This document shows positions 37,086 through 45,879 of a stretch of 64,000 nt of DNA, piece after piece (position 1 is the first letter of the stretch; each line of letters opens with the position of its first letter). A program made the position numbers and the translations under genes. The DNA comes from Knoellia subterranea KCTC 19937 (GTDB lineage Bacteria > Actinomycetota > Actinomycetes > Actinomycetales > Dermatophilaceae). The stretch covers positions 124,001-188,000 of the forward strand of contig NZ_AVPK01000005.1 in NCBI RefSeq assembly GCF_000768685.1, in the 5' to 3' direction. The notes beneath the pieces are model-generated. The model made no database searches and was not told the DNA's origin. It worked only from the letters and a program-made list of their open reading frames with translations.

Positions 37086-38464
37086 CGCAGCTTCACCACC
37101 TGGGTCTGTTCGCTGGCCACGGTGCTGGGGACTTCCGGGTCGGGGACGGGTCGGCGGGCGTGGTCGCTGATCCGGAGCAGGATCGCGACGAGCGTCCAGT
37201 TCGCCAGCAGCGACGAGCCACCCTGCGAGAGGAACGGCATCGTCAGACCGGTGAGCGGGATGACGCGGGTGACACCGCCGACGACGACGAAGCACTGGAG
37301 GGCGACGGAAAAGGCCAGACCGGATGCGAGGAGCTTGCCGAAGCCGTCGCGGGCGCCGATGGCGGTGCGCAGACCCCGCTCGATCAGCAGGACGTAGAGC
37401 AGGAGCAGGGCGAAGACCCCGATGAGACCGATCTCCTCACCGAAGCTCGGGACGATGAAGTCGCTCTCGGCGAAGTAGGTGAGGTCGGGGCGACCGCGGC
37501 CCAGACCGGTGCCGAACATGCCGCCCGAGGCCATTCCCATGAGGCCGCGTGCCAGCTGGTCCGAGGTGTCGAGCGCCTCTCGGCTGAACGTGTCGAGCCA
37601 GAGCAGCACGCGTCGCTGGACGTGGCTGAAGAGCAGGTTGGCGACCCAGCAGCCGATGGCGAAGAGGACGAGGCCGATGGCGACCCACGACGTCCGCTCG
37701 GTCGCGACGTAGAGCATCGCGACGAAGAGGCCGAAGAAGAGGAGCGAGGAGCCGAGGTCCTTCTCGAGGACGAGGACACCGACGGACAGCATCCAGGCCA
37801 CGAGGATGGGGCCGAGGTCGCGCGCTCGCGGCAGGGTCAGCGCGAGGATCCGGCGCCCCGCCACGGAGAGCGCGTCGCGGGTCTGGACGAGATAGCCGGC
37901 GAAGAAGACGGCCAGGACGAGCTTGGCGACCTCACCCGGCTGGAACGAGAAGGGGCCGACGGCGATCCAGATGCGCGAGCCGTAGTTCTCGACACCGAGT
38001 CCGGGCACGAGCGGCAGGAGCAGCAGGCCGAAACCCACGGCGCCGGCGAGGTAGGTGTAGCGGCGCAGGATGCGGTGGTCGCGCAGGATGATGAGCGCCG
38101 CGATGGCGAGTCCGGCGGCGAGGGCGCTCCAGGCGAGTTGACGGATGGCCATGCCCTCGGCGAGGTCGCGTCCCTTGGCCAGGTCGAGCCGGTTGATCAT
38201 GACGAGCCCGAGCCCGTTGAGCAGCGTCGCGATCGGGAGGATCAATGGGTCGGCATAGGGCGCGCGCCACCGCATGACGAGGTGGAACGCGATCGTGATG
38301 ACGAGGAAGCCGGTGCCGACGGCGACGAGGCTCGGCGGAACCGCTCCCTCGACGGCGATGCCGACGTTGATGTAGGCGAGCGCGACGATGCCGACCGCGA
38401 AGACGAGGAGCGCGAGCTCGACGTTGCGGCCCTTGCGGGAGGCGACGGACGAGACGGTGGTCAT
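37082..38464 (-). CDS. rodA: SEDS-family peptidoglycan glycosyltransferase RodA/FtsW
   Basis: 460 aa with about ten to twelve membrane helices. The SEDS signature is clear: PFSFQPGEVAKLVLAVFFAGYL, GIDLGSS equivalent EKDLGSSLLFFGLFVAMLY, and FGEEIGLIGVFALLLLYVLLIERGL. It polymerises lipid II in complex with the class B PBP encoded next. ATG 38464 overlaps the phosphatase stop by 4 bp. Membership in RodA or FtsW subgroup is taken from context; FtsW proper is probably elsewhere. Confidence 0.95.
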   Translation of the reverse strand: MTTVSSVASRKGRNVELALLVFAVGIVALAYINVGIAVEGAVPPSLVAVGTGFLVITIAFHLVMRWRAPYADPLILPIATLLNGLGLVMINRLDLAKGRDLAEGMAIRQLAWSALAAGLAIAALIILRDHRILRRYTYLAGAVGFGLLLLPLVPGLGVENYGSRIWIAVGPFSFQPGEVAKLVLAVFFAGYLVQTRDALSVAGRRILALTLPRARDLGPILVAWMLSVGVLVLEKDLGSSLLFFGLFVAMLYVATERTSWVAIGLVLFAIGCWVANLLFSHVQRRVLLWLDTFSREALDTSDQLARGLMGMASGGMFGTGLGRGRPDLTYFAESDFIVPSFGEEIGLIGVFALLLLYVLLIERGLRTAIGARDGFGKLLASGLAFSVALQCFVVVGGVTRVIPLTGLTMPFLSQGGSSLLANWTLVAILLRISDHARRPVPDPEVPSTVASEQTQVVKLR

Positions 38465-39855
38465 GCGTTGACGCTGACGCTCGGGGACGGGGAACCGGAG
38501 GGGGTGGCGCCGGGCGAACCGGACGGACCCGGCGACGGCGGCACGGACCCACTCGGCGTCGGAGTCGGCGTGGGGGTCGGGGTGGGCGTCGTCCACGTCG
38601 AGGGGACGGTGGTGCACGACTGCCCTTGCGACTTCGCGTAGCGGCAGGCCTGGGCCTGCACCTCGAGGTTGCGGACGAGGGCCGCGGCGTCGGACCGCGT
38701 CGGCATGCTGATGCCTCGCGACAGCTGCCCGCGATAGAAGTCGGGCAGGTCGTCGATGTCGATGTCGCTCGTCGACTCCGGGCTGGACAGGTCGATCGGG
38801 CCGAGCGTCTGATCGACGCCTCGGAACACGGCGACGTGACCGTCGTTGACGCCGACATAGAACTGGGCCTGCGACCACGACCACGCGGCATAGCCTCCGC
38901 CGATGAGCAGGATCAGGGTGACGAGCGAGACGCCGACCGTCCGCAGGATCGACGCGGCCCGTCCGCGGGACTCCTGCTCGGCGAGCGCGAGGTCGTCGGA
39001 CTCCCCACCGCTCGCCTCCTGCGTGAGGGCGGACGCCTTGGCCGCCGGCGTCGTCGGGATCGGGCGCGTGTGTCGACGGATCGCGGCGGCCGCGCCCACG
39101 ATCTGTGGCGAGTCGCTCGGGACGAACTGGGTGAGGTCGACGACGTCGCCGATGACGACGGTGACGTTGTCGGGGGCACCGGCGCGCAGGGCGAGCTGGA
39201 CGAGCCGCTCGGCGCAGTCGCCGGGCTTGCGCTCGGTGGTGAGGACCTCGTCGATGGTGTCCCGGGCAACGTAGTCCGACAGTCCGTCGGAGCAGATGAG
39301 GTAGCGGTCGCCGACGATCGCCTGGCGCACGAGGACGTCCGGCTCCTCGCCCTCGGCGCCCGTGAGGACCCGCGTCACGAGCGAACGCTGCGGGTGGGTC
39401 GACGCCTCCTCGGCGGTGAGGCGCCCCTCGTCGACGAGCGACTGGACGAAGCTGTGGTCCTTGGTGATCTGGCTGACCTCGCCACCGCGCACGACATAGG
39501 CGCGTGAGTCGCCGATGTGCGCGAGGACGAGCTTGTCGCGGGCGCGCAGGATCGCGATGAGCGTCGTCCCCATGCCGTCGAGGTCGGCGTCGTCCTCGGC
39601 CATCCGCCCGAGTTCGCGGTTCGCGGCGGTGATGCGGCGCAGCAGGGCCTGGGTTGCGTCGACCCCGGAGAACGACTCGCCGTCGAGTCCGACGAGGGCA
39701 CCGAGGATCGACGACGAGGCGACGTCACCGCCGGCGTGACCACCCATGCCGTCGGCCATCGCGAGAAGGTGCGGGCCGGCATACCCGCTGTCCTCGTTGT
39801 TGGTCCGCACCATCCCGACGTCGGAGCGGGCGGCGAAGTGGAAGGCAATCGCCAC
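38461..39855 (-). CDS. pstP: PP2C-family protein phosphatase (PstP)
   Basis: 464 aa. N-terminal PP2C domain (about 1-240) with RTNNEDSGY, LLAMADGMGGHAGGDVAS (metal-binding Asp/Gly) and LICSDGLSDYVA. A transmembrane helix near 300-325 (VSLVTLILLIGGGYAAW) separates it from an extracellular ~140-residue domain ending in a Thr/Pro-rich tail. It dephosphorylates PknB and its substrates. Three bases separate its start from the fhaB stop. The intact kinase-phosphatase-FHA set in one operon supports this assignment. Confidence 0.95.
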   Translation of the reverse strand: MAIAFHFAARSDVGMVRTNNEDSGYAGPHLLAMADGMGGHAGGDVASSSILGALVGLDGESFSGVDATQALLRRITAANRELGRMAEDDADLDGMGTTLIAILRARDKLVLAHIGDSRAYVVRGGEVSQITKDHSFVQSLVDEGRLTAEEASTHPQRSLVTRVLTGAEGEEPDVLVRQAIVGDRYLICSDGLSDYVARDTIDEVLTTERKPGDCAERLVQLALRAGAPDNVTVVIGDVVDLTQFVPSDSPQIVGAAAAIRRHTRPIPTTPAAKASALTQEASGGESDDLALAEQESRGRAASILRTVGVSLVTLILLIGGGYAAWSWSQAQFYVGVNDGHVAVFRGVDQTLGPIDLSSPESTSDIDIDDLPDFYRGQLSRGISMPTRSDAAALVRNLEVQAQACRYAKSQGQSCTTVPSTWTTPTPTPTPTPTPSGSVPPSPGPSGSPGATPSGSPSPSVSVNA

Positions 39856-39858
39856 GGG

Positions 39859-40401
39859 CTACCTCCGCAGTTCGACGACGGTCGTGCCGAACCGGATTTC
39901 GGTGCCGTCCGTGACCGGCGTCGGGGCCGAGAGGCGCTGGGGGCCGATGAAGGTGCCGTTCGTGGAGCCGAGGTCCTCGACGACCCAGCCGTCGGGGCCC
40001 TTGTAGATGCGGGCGTGCCGACCCGACGCGAAGTCGTCCTCGAGCACGAGCGCCGACTCGGGGCTGCGCCCGATGAGGATGCCGGCCTCGCGCAGCGGCA
40101 GGCTCGTGCCGGCGAGCGGCCCGCTCGTGACCCGCAGGTGGTTGGGCTCGCGCTCGCCGCTGCGGACGTTGAAGCGACGTCCTGTCGCACGGGGCCGCAC
40201 CGGGCGCTGCTCGGCCGGGACGGCGGCAGGGTTCGACCCGCGGGCCGCCGGTCGCGGGGTCGGGGTGCGAGCCGCGGACCGACGCGGGGTCACCTGGGTG
40301 CCGTAGAGGTCGCCGCGCAGCACCCCGACGACCGCGATGACGAACGCCCAGAGCGCCACGAGCAGGCCGAGGCGCATGACCGTGATGGTGAGTTCACTCA
40401 T
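39859..40401 (-). CDS. fhaB: FHA-domain protein FhaB (FipA-like)
   Basis: 180 aa. One N-terminal membrane segment (VMRLGLLVALWAFVIAVVGV), a basic linker, then an FHA domain from about residue 95: ILIGRSPESALVLEDDFASGRHARI and DLGSTNGTFIG contain the phosphothreonine-binding Arg, Ser and Asn. It docks phosphorylated partners to the division machinery. It overlaps fhaA (ATGA) and precedes pstP by 3 bp. Confidence 0.93.
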   Translation of the reverse strand: MSELTITVMRLGLLVALWAFVIAVVGVLRGDLYGTQVTPRRSAARTPTPRPAARGSNPAAVPAEQRPVRPRATGRRFNVRSGEREPNHLRVTSGPLAGTSLPLREAGILIGRSPESALVLEDDFASGRHARIYKGPDGWVVEDLGSTNGTFIGPQRLSAPTPVTDGTEIRFGTTVVELRR

Positions 40402-41339
40402 CGGCGACCGGCCCGGTAGGTGACGGACGTGCGGCCCACGGTGATGCGGTCACCGTCCTCGAGGTGCTCGCTCGTGATCCGCTCGCCGCCGACGAACGTG
40501 CCGTTCGTCGAGCCGAGGTCGCGGATCGTCGCGACGGTGTGCGGACCGTCCTGCGTCACGCGAATTTCGCTGTGCCGACGGGAGATTCCCGGATCGTCGA
40601 GGATGATGTCCGCGCTGTCGTCGCGCCCGAGAACCGTGATCGCACCCATGAGCGGATAGCGCTCGCCGTCCACGTCGAGCCACGGCCGGTCGGCCGGGTT
40701 GGTCCGCCGCGGCTCCGCGGGAGGCTTCGCCGGCACGTATGCCGCCGTCTCACCGGGGCTGTCGTCCGCAGGTTCGTGACGGGGCCGGGGTTGACGTGCG
40801 GGTCGCTCGGGGCGGTCGTCACGCGCCGCGGCCGCAGGGGGAGGTGCCGCGGCAGCGGAAGCCGGCGGGCCGGCATACGCATCGTCGTTGTCGTAGTCGT
40901 CATCGAAGTCCTCACGGGACTGGTGACGGACCTGCTTGTGCTGCCCGGTCATCCCCGTCGCGCGGGGGCGTTTGGCGGTGCTCGGGCGGATGCGGAAGAC
41001 GCCCGTCTCGAGGTCGGCGTCCTCGTCGAAGAGGATGTCGATCGGCCCGCCCGGTTGGTAGTGCTGGCTGTCGGCGTGCTCCTCGGCGGCGGCGATGAGT
41101 TCGTTCTCGAGTTCGACGCCGTGCTGCGTGAGGCGGTCGAAGTCGGTCTCGCTCAAATCGATCGTGAAGACGTTGGGGACGAGGCTGCGGCTGCGGCCTG
41201 ACGTCGTGGCGCGGTCATCCATCGCGCGACGAATGGCGCTCGCGATCTCGACGGGCTGGACCTCGGCGCGGAATGCCTTGGCGAAGACGCCGTTGACGGC
41301 ACGCTCGAGCTTGCCCTCCATGCGGTCGAACAGTCCCAT
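40398..41339 (-). CDS. fhaA: FHA-domain protein FhaA (DUF3662 + FHA)
   Basis: 313 aa. Residues 1-~115 are the DUF3662 domain (MGLFDRMEGKLERAVNGVFAKA; FLTDFDRL-like strand ETDFDRLTQHG), a disordered ~110-residue Pro/Asp linker follows, and the FHA domain occupies ~220-313 (VLGRDDSADIILDDPGISRRHSEI; DLGSTNGTFVG). It is first in the operon, so the promoter must lie in 41340-41518, shared with the divergent NYN gene. Confidence 0.95.
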   Translation of the reverse strand: MGLFDRMEGKLERAVNGVFAKAFRAEVQPVEIASAIRRAMDDRATTSGRSRSLVPNVFTIDLSETDFDRLTQHGVELENELIAAAEEHADSQHYQPGGPIDILFDEDADLETGVFRIRPSTAKRPRATGMTGQHKQVRHQSREDFDDDYDNDDAYAGPPASAAAAPPPAAAARDDRPERPARQPRPRHEPADDSPGETAAYVPAKPPAEPRRTNPADRPWLDVDGERYPLMGAITVLGRDDSADIILDDPGISRRHSEIRVTQDGPHTVATIRDLGSTNGTFVGGERITSEHLEDGDRITVGRTSVTYRAGRR

Positions 41340-41518
41340 GGCGCGCCTCCTTCGGTCGTGCGGTGATCTCGCGGACAGGGGTCGGACCCGCTCGATGCTA
41401 TCCGGCGGTGCTGTGGTGACTCGTGAGGCGGGCGTGAAGGTTTGCCCTCCTGCGGGACACTCGGCCTGATTTCGGGACTCCGCGGGTTCCGGAGGTCTCG
41501 GGTTGAGAGGGTGGGGGC
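41340..41518. promoter_or_regulatory. divergent promoter region, fhaA operon / NYN gene
   Basis: 179 bp between divergent starts. No clear palindromic operator seen; GC-rich with no strong hairpin. It must hold the promoter of the six-gene kinase/cell-wall operon. Confidence 0.45.
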
Positions 41519-42601
41519 ATGAGGTCCTACTGCGCGGTCTATGTCGACGTCGGCTACCTGCTCGCGTCCGCCGCGACGCGCGTGACCGGGTCGTCGCTGC
41601 GCAGCGGCATCGAGGTCGACTATCCCGGCCTCATCGCCGGGCTCGTCGCGCAGGTGGAGACCGACTCGGGGATGCCGCTGCTGCGGGTCAACTGGTACGA
41701 CTCCGGCGCGAGGTCCGGCGGCCAGCCCGACTGGCACCAGGACCAGATCGGACTCCTCCCCCGCATCAAGCTCCGCCTCGGCCGCATCTCGTATGCCGGT
41801 GAACAGAAGGGCGTCGACGTCCGCCTCGGCCTCGACCTCGCCCTCCAGGGACGGGCCCGGGTCGCCGACGTCGTCTATCTCGTCTCCGGCGACGACGACC
41901 TCACCGAGGCCGTCGAGGAGGCCCAGAGCGCCGGGGTCCAGGTCGTGCTGCTCTCCGTGCCCGGCCACAACGGCACGGGGCACGCGGTGTCCAAGCACCT
42001 GCGGCGGGCTGCCGATGGGGAGGTGCAGATCGATCCGGAGGTCATCGACCACTGCGTGCGCTCGCGGGCAATCCCGGATGGGCTCATCCCCAAGGACGAG
42101 TCCGCGGAGGCTGGTGACACCGAGGCGACCGAGGTCCCCGAGACCACTCCGGAGACCGGGACCGATGCGGACTCGACGCCCGCTGCGAGCTCGGGGTCGA
42201 CGCAGCCCGACGTGCCCGTGTCGGAACCCGCTGACGGGCAGGCGCTGCCGAGTCCGGCGATGTTCGGGCGCAAGAAGGCGACCGAGGTCGTGCTGCCGAC
42301 GTCGACGCCCAGCTGGACGACCTCGACCGGCGACCTGCCCGTCATCGACGAATCCGGGGCCTTCAACGCCGAGATCATCGACGCGGTCGCCAAGACCGTC
42401 CTCGAGTCGTGGTGCCGCACGGCAACGCCCGACGCACTGCTCGCCCTGCGCGCCGGCAAGCCGACGATCCCCGGCGAACTCGATCGCGCCCTGCTCCTCG
42501 ACCTGTCCGGACGGGCCGGTGTCTACGACATCGACGACGCGAGCCGACACGAAGTGCGCGACCGCTTCTGGTACCACGTCGCGCGCGTCCGCCTCGCCTG
42601 A
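41519..42601 (+). CDS. NYN-domain (PIN-like) RNase-family protein
   Basis: 360 aa. Residues 1-~180 form the NYN fold: YCAVYVDVGYLLA (first Asp), KGVDVRLGLDLALQ and VVYLVSGDDDLTEAVEEA provide the three acidic metal-binding clusters of the family. The C-terminal ~180 residues contain an acidic Thr/Glu linker then a helical domain (AEIIDAVAKTVLESW; GELDRALLLDLSGRAGVY) as in LabA/DUF88-type proteins. Probably a ribonuclease or RNA-processing factor. ATG 41519; divergent from fhaA. Confidence 0.82.
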   Translation: MRSYCAVYVDVGYLLASAATRVTGSSLRSGIEVDYPGLIAGLVAQVETDSGMPLLRVNWYDSGARSGGQPDWHQDQIGLLPRIKLRLGRISYAGEQKGVDVRLGLDLALQGRARVADVVYLVSGDDDLTEAVEEAQSAGVQVVLLSVPGHNGTGHAVSKHLRRAADGEVQIDPEVIDHCVRSRAIPDGLIPKDESAEAGDTEATEVPETTPETGTDADSTPAASSGSTQPDVPVSEPADGQALPSPAMFGRKKATEVVLPTSTPSWTTSTGDLPVIDESGAFNAEIIDAVAKTVLESWCRTATPDALLALRAGKPTIPGELDRALLLDLSGRAGVYDIDDASRHEVRDRFWYHVARVRLA

Positions 42602-42627
42602 ACGGATTGCCCGAGAAGTGGGAGGGG

Positions 42628-43137
42628 TCAGGTGAGGGTGCTGCCCAGCCGCTCGCGAGCCTGACGTCCACGGCGCGCTGCCGGCACGGTCCCGACCACG
42701 GCACCGAGACCGATCCTGGCCCCGTTGCCATAGAGGGTTTCGATGTGACCGGCGGGGACGGCATACGTCTCGTGCCAGATGCCCACGGCGCCGGGTGACT
42801 TGCGCGCGGCCCGATTGAACGCCCGCCAGGCAGGGAGGTGCTCGCTCTCGGCGCGGCTGGCGTAGGAGTAGAGGTGCTCAGTGCTCCGCCACCACTGCAC
42901 GACCCACGGCCCCTTCGCGCCGATGAGTGTCGTGGCGCCGAGGAAGCCGAGGTCCTCCTCCTCGCCCCGAGCGGCCGCGGCCTTGTTGCGTTCGAGCTCG
43001 GCGAGCATCTTCGGCATCGCGACGAAGACGGGACCCCAGAGGTCGGGTCGGTGCCACTTCCGGAACGTCATGCCGATGTGGAAGACGACGATCTCGTCGT
43101 CGTGGGTGTGTGTCGTCTGAACGATTCCCTCGGCCAT
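42628..43137 (-). CDS. DUF4188 (heme-binding/monooxygenase-like) family protein
   Basis: 169 aa. IVVFHIGMTFRKWHRPDLWGPVFVAMPKMLAELE and VVQWWRSTEHLYSYASRAES and YGNGARIGLG match the DUF4188 family. These are often annotated as putative monooxygenases of the dimeric alpha-beta-barrel fold and are commonly controlled by linked regulators. Start ATG 43137, divergent from the MerR gene with a nested dyad between them. Specific function unknown. Confidence 0.78.
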   Translation of the reverse strand: MAEGIVQTTHTHDDEIVVFHIGMTFRKWHRPDLWGPVFVAMPKMLAELERNKAAAARGEEEDLGFLGATTLIGAKGPWVVQWWRSTEHLYSYASRAESEHLPAWRAFNRAARKSPGAVGIWHETYAVPAGHIETLYGNGARIGLGAVVGTVPAARRGRQARERLGSTLT

Positions 43138-43154
43138 GACGGCCTCCTCGGATT

Positions 43155-43194
43155 GGATAGTGCTGATATCCCATATTGGGGAGCGTTACTATCC
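43155..43194. promoter_or_regulatory. nested dyad operator of the MerR-type regulator
   Basis: GGATAGT (43155-43161) and ACTATCC (43188-43194) form an outer dyad around an inner CCCA-TAT-TGGG palindrome (43170-43180), all sharing one centre near 43175. It lies exactly between the divergent DUF4188 and MerR starts, the typical spot for a MerR-type operator. Confidence 0.78.
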
Positions 43195-43246
43195 GACGTC
43201 AAGACCCGGCGGCGAAGAATCCGTCGGAGAAATGCGGAGGTATGCC

Positions 43247-43867
43247 GTGCGGCTGGCTGAGTTGTCCGCGTCCACGGGGGTGTCGGTCGCGACCCTGAAG
43301 TACTACCTGCGCGAGGGCCTGCTCCAGCCGGGGGCCGTCGTCTCGAAGACGCAGGCCGACTACGACGAGTCCCACGTCGAACGCGTCCGTTTGGTCCGCG
43401 CCCTGAGCGAGGTCGGCGGGCTGCCACTCGCGACGATCGGACAAGTCCTCGAGATCATCACCGCACCGGGTCACGACTGGATCGACGTGCTCCGGGCTGC
43501 CCAGCGCAGTCTTGTCAAACCTCTGGGAGACAACGGATTTGGCGCGACCGACGGGCGCGGGCGTGCTCGGGCGTGGGTGGACAAGCGCGGGTGGCTGATC
43601 GAACCCGACGACCCCTTCCTCGACGAGCTCGACCGGGCCTGGGCGGCCAGTGACGCCGGAGGCATCGGCTTCGACGAGGATCGACTCGACCGCTACGCCG
43701 ACCACGTCGAGGGCATCGCCCGGGTCGACGTCTCCACGGTCCCCGAGGAGCAGGAAGCGGCCATCCGCCAGGTCATCATCGGCACGATCCTCGTCGACCC
43801 CGTCCTGGCCGCGCTGCGTCGGTTGGCCCAGCAGCACGTATCCCGGTCGCAGGCCGACCAGGCCTGA
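43247..43867 (+). CDS. MerR-family transcriptional regulator
   Basis: 206 aa. The HTH reads RLAELSASTGVSVATLKYYLREGLLQPG, followed by the long dimerisation helix (VERVRLVRALSEVGGLPLATIG) and an unrecognised C-terminal sensor region. GTG 43247 has GGAGG at the correct 6-bp spacing (43236-43240); the in-frame ATG 43232 would put the Shine-Dalgarno inside the coding region. It likely controls the divergent DUF4188 gene, and perhaps the glycosyltransferase that follows 10 bp later. Confidence 0.85.
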   Translation: MRLAELSASTGVSVATLKYYLREGLLQPGAVVSKTQADYDESHVERVRLVRALSEVGGLPLATIGQVLEIITAPGHDWIDVLRAAQRSLVKPLGDNGFGATDGRGRARAWVDKRGWLIEPDDPFLDELDRAWAASDAGGIGFDEDRLDRYADHVEGIARVDVSTVPEEQEAAIRQVIIGTILVDPVLAALRRLAQQHVSRSQADQA

Positions 43868-43877
43868 GGTTCGTGGC

Positions 43878-45167
43878 GTGAAGGTCAACATCCTTGCCGC
43901 CGGCTCGCGCGGCGACGTCCAGCCGATGGTCGCGCTCGGGGTGGGTCTCGTGCGCGCTGGCCACGAGGTGACCCTCTGCGCCGGCGACGACTTCGAGGAG
44001 TTCGTGACGAGCCGCGGGGTGGGCTTCGCGCCGTCCGGTGCACGCATCCACGAACTCATCAACTCACCGCTCGGCGTCGCCTGGTTGGGGCATTCGAGTT
44101 CGAACCCGTTCCGTGAGTTGGCCGCGCTCCGCCGGTTCGTCGTCGCCTCGACCGAGGGGTATGCCGGTGCGCTCCTCCCGCTCATGGGCTCCGCCGACGT
44201 GTGGGTCAGCGGGGCGCTCACGGTGCATGCCGGCGATGCCCTCGCCTCGGTCGGGGGCGGGCAGCACGTCGTGGCCGAGTTCGCGCCGATGCGTCCGACC
44301 AGGGAGGGGTCGGCGACGATGCAGCCGTATGTGCCCCGGCGCTCCTCCATCGCCAATTCCGTTGCGGGACAGGCAACTCTGAACGCGATGGCATCCGTCT
44401 TCGCGTTGCCGGGTGACCGGCTCCGGGTCGAACTCGGGCTGCCTCCCACCGGTCGCCGCGGATTCCTCGACGCCGTGCGGCGCACCCCTGGACTGCTCGC
44501 CGCCTCGCCGGTACTGGTGCCTCCCGCATCTGACTGGCACGGCAACCCGGTGGTCACCGGGAGCTGGTACCTCGAGGACGCCGGGCCACGTCCGGCCAGC
44601 CCGGCCAACCCGGCCGACCCGGAACTCGAGGCGTGGCTGGAAGGTGGGCGGACGGCATACGTCGGGTTTGGTTCGATGCCGACCCGGGACGGTGAGTTGA
44701 TGAGTTCCCTTGTGGCACAGGCGGCCCGGGCTGCGCGGGTGCGTGTCGTGCTGCACGCAGGGTCGGCCGGGTTGGTGTCGCGCGACGACGCGTGGGTGCG
44801 CGGCGTGGGGGACGTGCCGCACGGGTGGCTGTTCCCGCGGACGGTGGGCGTCGTCCACCACGGCGGAGCCGGGACGACCGCGGCGGCCCTGCGGGCCGGG
44901 GTGCCGCAGGCGGTCGTGGCGCACATTGGCGACCAGCCGTACTGGGGTCGACGCGGGTGGGAGATCGGTGTCGGAGCACGGCCGGTTCGAAGGCATCGGC
45001 TCACGGTGGAGTGGCTGACCGAGGTGCTGCGCGGGTTCGTGCGGGGTGAGCGGCGGGAGTGGGCGGCGGAGGTCGGCTCGCAGGTGCAGGCGGAGGACGG
45101 GGTGGGTCGCGCCGTGGAGCTGTTGGAGCGCACGGCCGCGTCTGCCCAGACTGGCGCCGCGCGATAG
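43878..45167 (+). CDS. UGT/MGT-family glycosyltransferase
   Basis: 429 aa GT-B enzyme. N-terminal Rossmann half starts VNILAAGSRGDVQPMVALGVGLV; the donor-binding UGT box is in VVHHGGAGTTAAALRAGVPQ, which contacts the nucleotide-sugar. Members glycosylate small hydrophobic acceptors (macrolides, flavonoids, sterols). GTG 43878. Co-directional with MerR by 10 bp. The acceptor and donor are unknown. Confidence 0.88.
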   Translation: MKVNILAAGSRGDVQPMVALGVGLVRAGHEVTLCAGDDFEEFVTSRGVGFAPSGARIHELINSPLGVAWLGHSSSNPFRELAALRRFVVASTEGYAGALLPLMGSADVWVSGALTVHAGDALASVGGGQHVVAEFAPMRPTREGSATMQPYVPRRSSIANSVAGQATLNAMASVFALPGDRLRVELGLPPTGRRGFLDAVRRTPGLLAASPVLVPPASDWHGNPVVTGSWYLEDAGPRPASPANPADPELEAWLEGGRTAYVGFGSMPTRDGELMSSLVAQAARAARVRVVLHAGSAGLVSRDDAWVRGVGDVPHGWLFPRTVGVVHHGGAGTTAAALRAGVPQAVVAHIGDQPYWGRRGWEIGVGARPVRRHRLTVEWLTEVLRGFVRGERREWAAEVGSQVQAEDGVGRAVELLERTAASAQTGAAR

Positions 45168-45255
45168 GCGACGGATCCGCGGGCGGGGCGCGGACGGCAT
45201 ACGGGATCGGTTTGGTTTGGAGCGCACTCGTGCGGCACACTTGGTTCCGCTTCAC

Positions 45256-45338
45256 GCGCAAGTGGCGGAACGGCAGACGCGCTGTCTTCAGGTGGCAGTG
45301 TCCTTATGGGCGTGGGGGTTCAAATCCCCCCTTGCGCA
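45256..45338 (+). tRNA. tRNA-Leu (CAG)
   Basis: Class II tRNA of 83 nt. Acceptor GCGCAAG pairs CTTGCGC; D-arm GCGGAACGGCAGACGC; anticodon stem CTGTC/GGCAG around TTCAGGT gives CAG; a long variable arm (TGTCCTTATGGGCG); T-arm GGGGGTTCAAATCCCCC. CCA not encoded (ACA). It marks the left edge of the accessory region. Confidence 0.95.
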
Positions 45339-45373
45339 CAGTGGGTGGTTCAGGTAACTCTGATCCATCAGTT

Positions 45374-45412
45374 CAGGTAATTCCGTAGGTCTCTGACCTG
45401 CGGAATTACCTG
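45374..45412. terminator. terminator-like hairpin after tRNA-Leu
   Basis: 18-bp stem CAGGTAATTCCGTAGGTC with one G-T wobble and loop TCT, starting 36 bp after the tRNA. Together with two copies of TTCAGGTAA (near 45349 and 45372) this AT-richer patch may be part of an integration site. Confidence 0.85.
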
Positions 45413-45549
45413 TATCTGGACCAACTCGGTGATGGTTCGGGCGAAACGGAGGATCCAGTGTTGTCGCGACTCAAATCCCTGCTGAGTCCGTCCGGCCCCC
45501 TATCGGCGGACTTGTCGGTCCTCCGGTGCACGCTGGGCACGTGACCCTG

Positions 45550-45879
45550 ATGCCACTGAACCCAGAACTGGAGCAAGCGCGTCATGACGCGCTCGTTGCC
45601 CTGGGTGGCCGGGTGCGCGAACTCCGGCTGGCGAAGTCCATGACGCAGCAGCAGTTGGCCGATGCCACGGGGATGCACCGCGTCAGCATCAACAAGATGG
45701 AACACGGCCTGTTGGACGTGGGAGTCAGCAACGTGACGGCTCTCGCTTCGGCCCTCGGGGTGGACGCCAACGAGTTGTTCTCGAAGGGACGTCCTTGGCT
45801 CCCATATCGAGGAGTGCGCGAAGGGCAGCGCCGGAGGTGCGCTTGGCGCGAGCCTCGAAGTAGCGACCGGACACAATGA
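45550..45879 (+). CDS. XRE-family HTH regulator with a recombinant C-terminus
   Basis: 109 aa. Residues ~20-77 are a lambda-repressor-like HTH (RVRELRLAKSMTQQQLADATGMHR; NVTALASALGVDANELF). Residues 78-109 are antisense to the copA fragment next door and look non-native, so recombination cut the gene at about 45781. The starts GTG 45526, GTG 45541 and ATG 45550 are all possible. No ribosome site stands out. It may be nonfunctional. Confidence 0.7.
   Translation: MPLNPELEQARHDALVALGGRVRELRLAKSMTQQQLADATGMHRVSINKMEHGLLDVGVSNVTALASALGVDANELFSKGRPWLPYRGVREGQRRRCAWREPRSSDRTQ

Noticed and set aside
45526-45879. Full-length native HTH protein
   Set aside because: Its last ~32 residues are antisense copA sequence, so the intact gene is not present.
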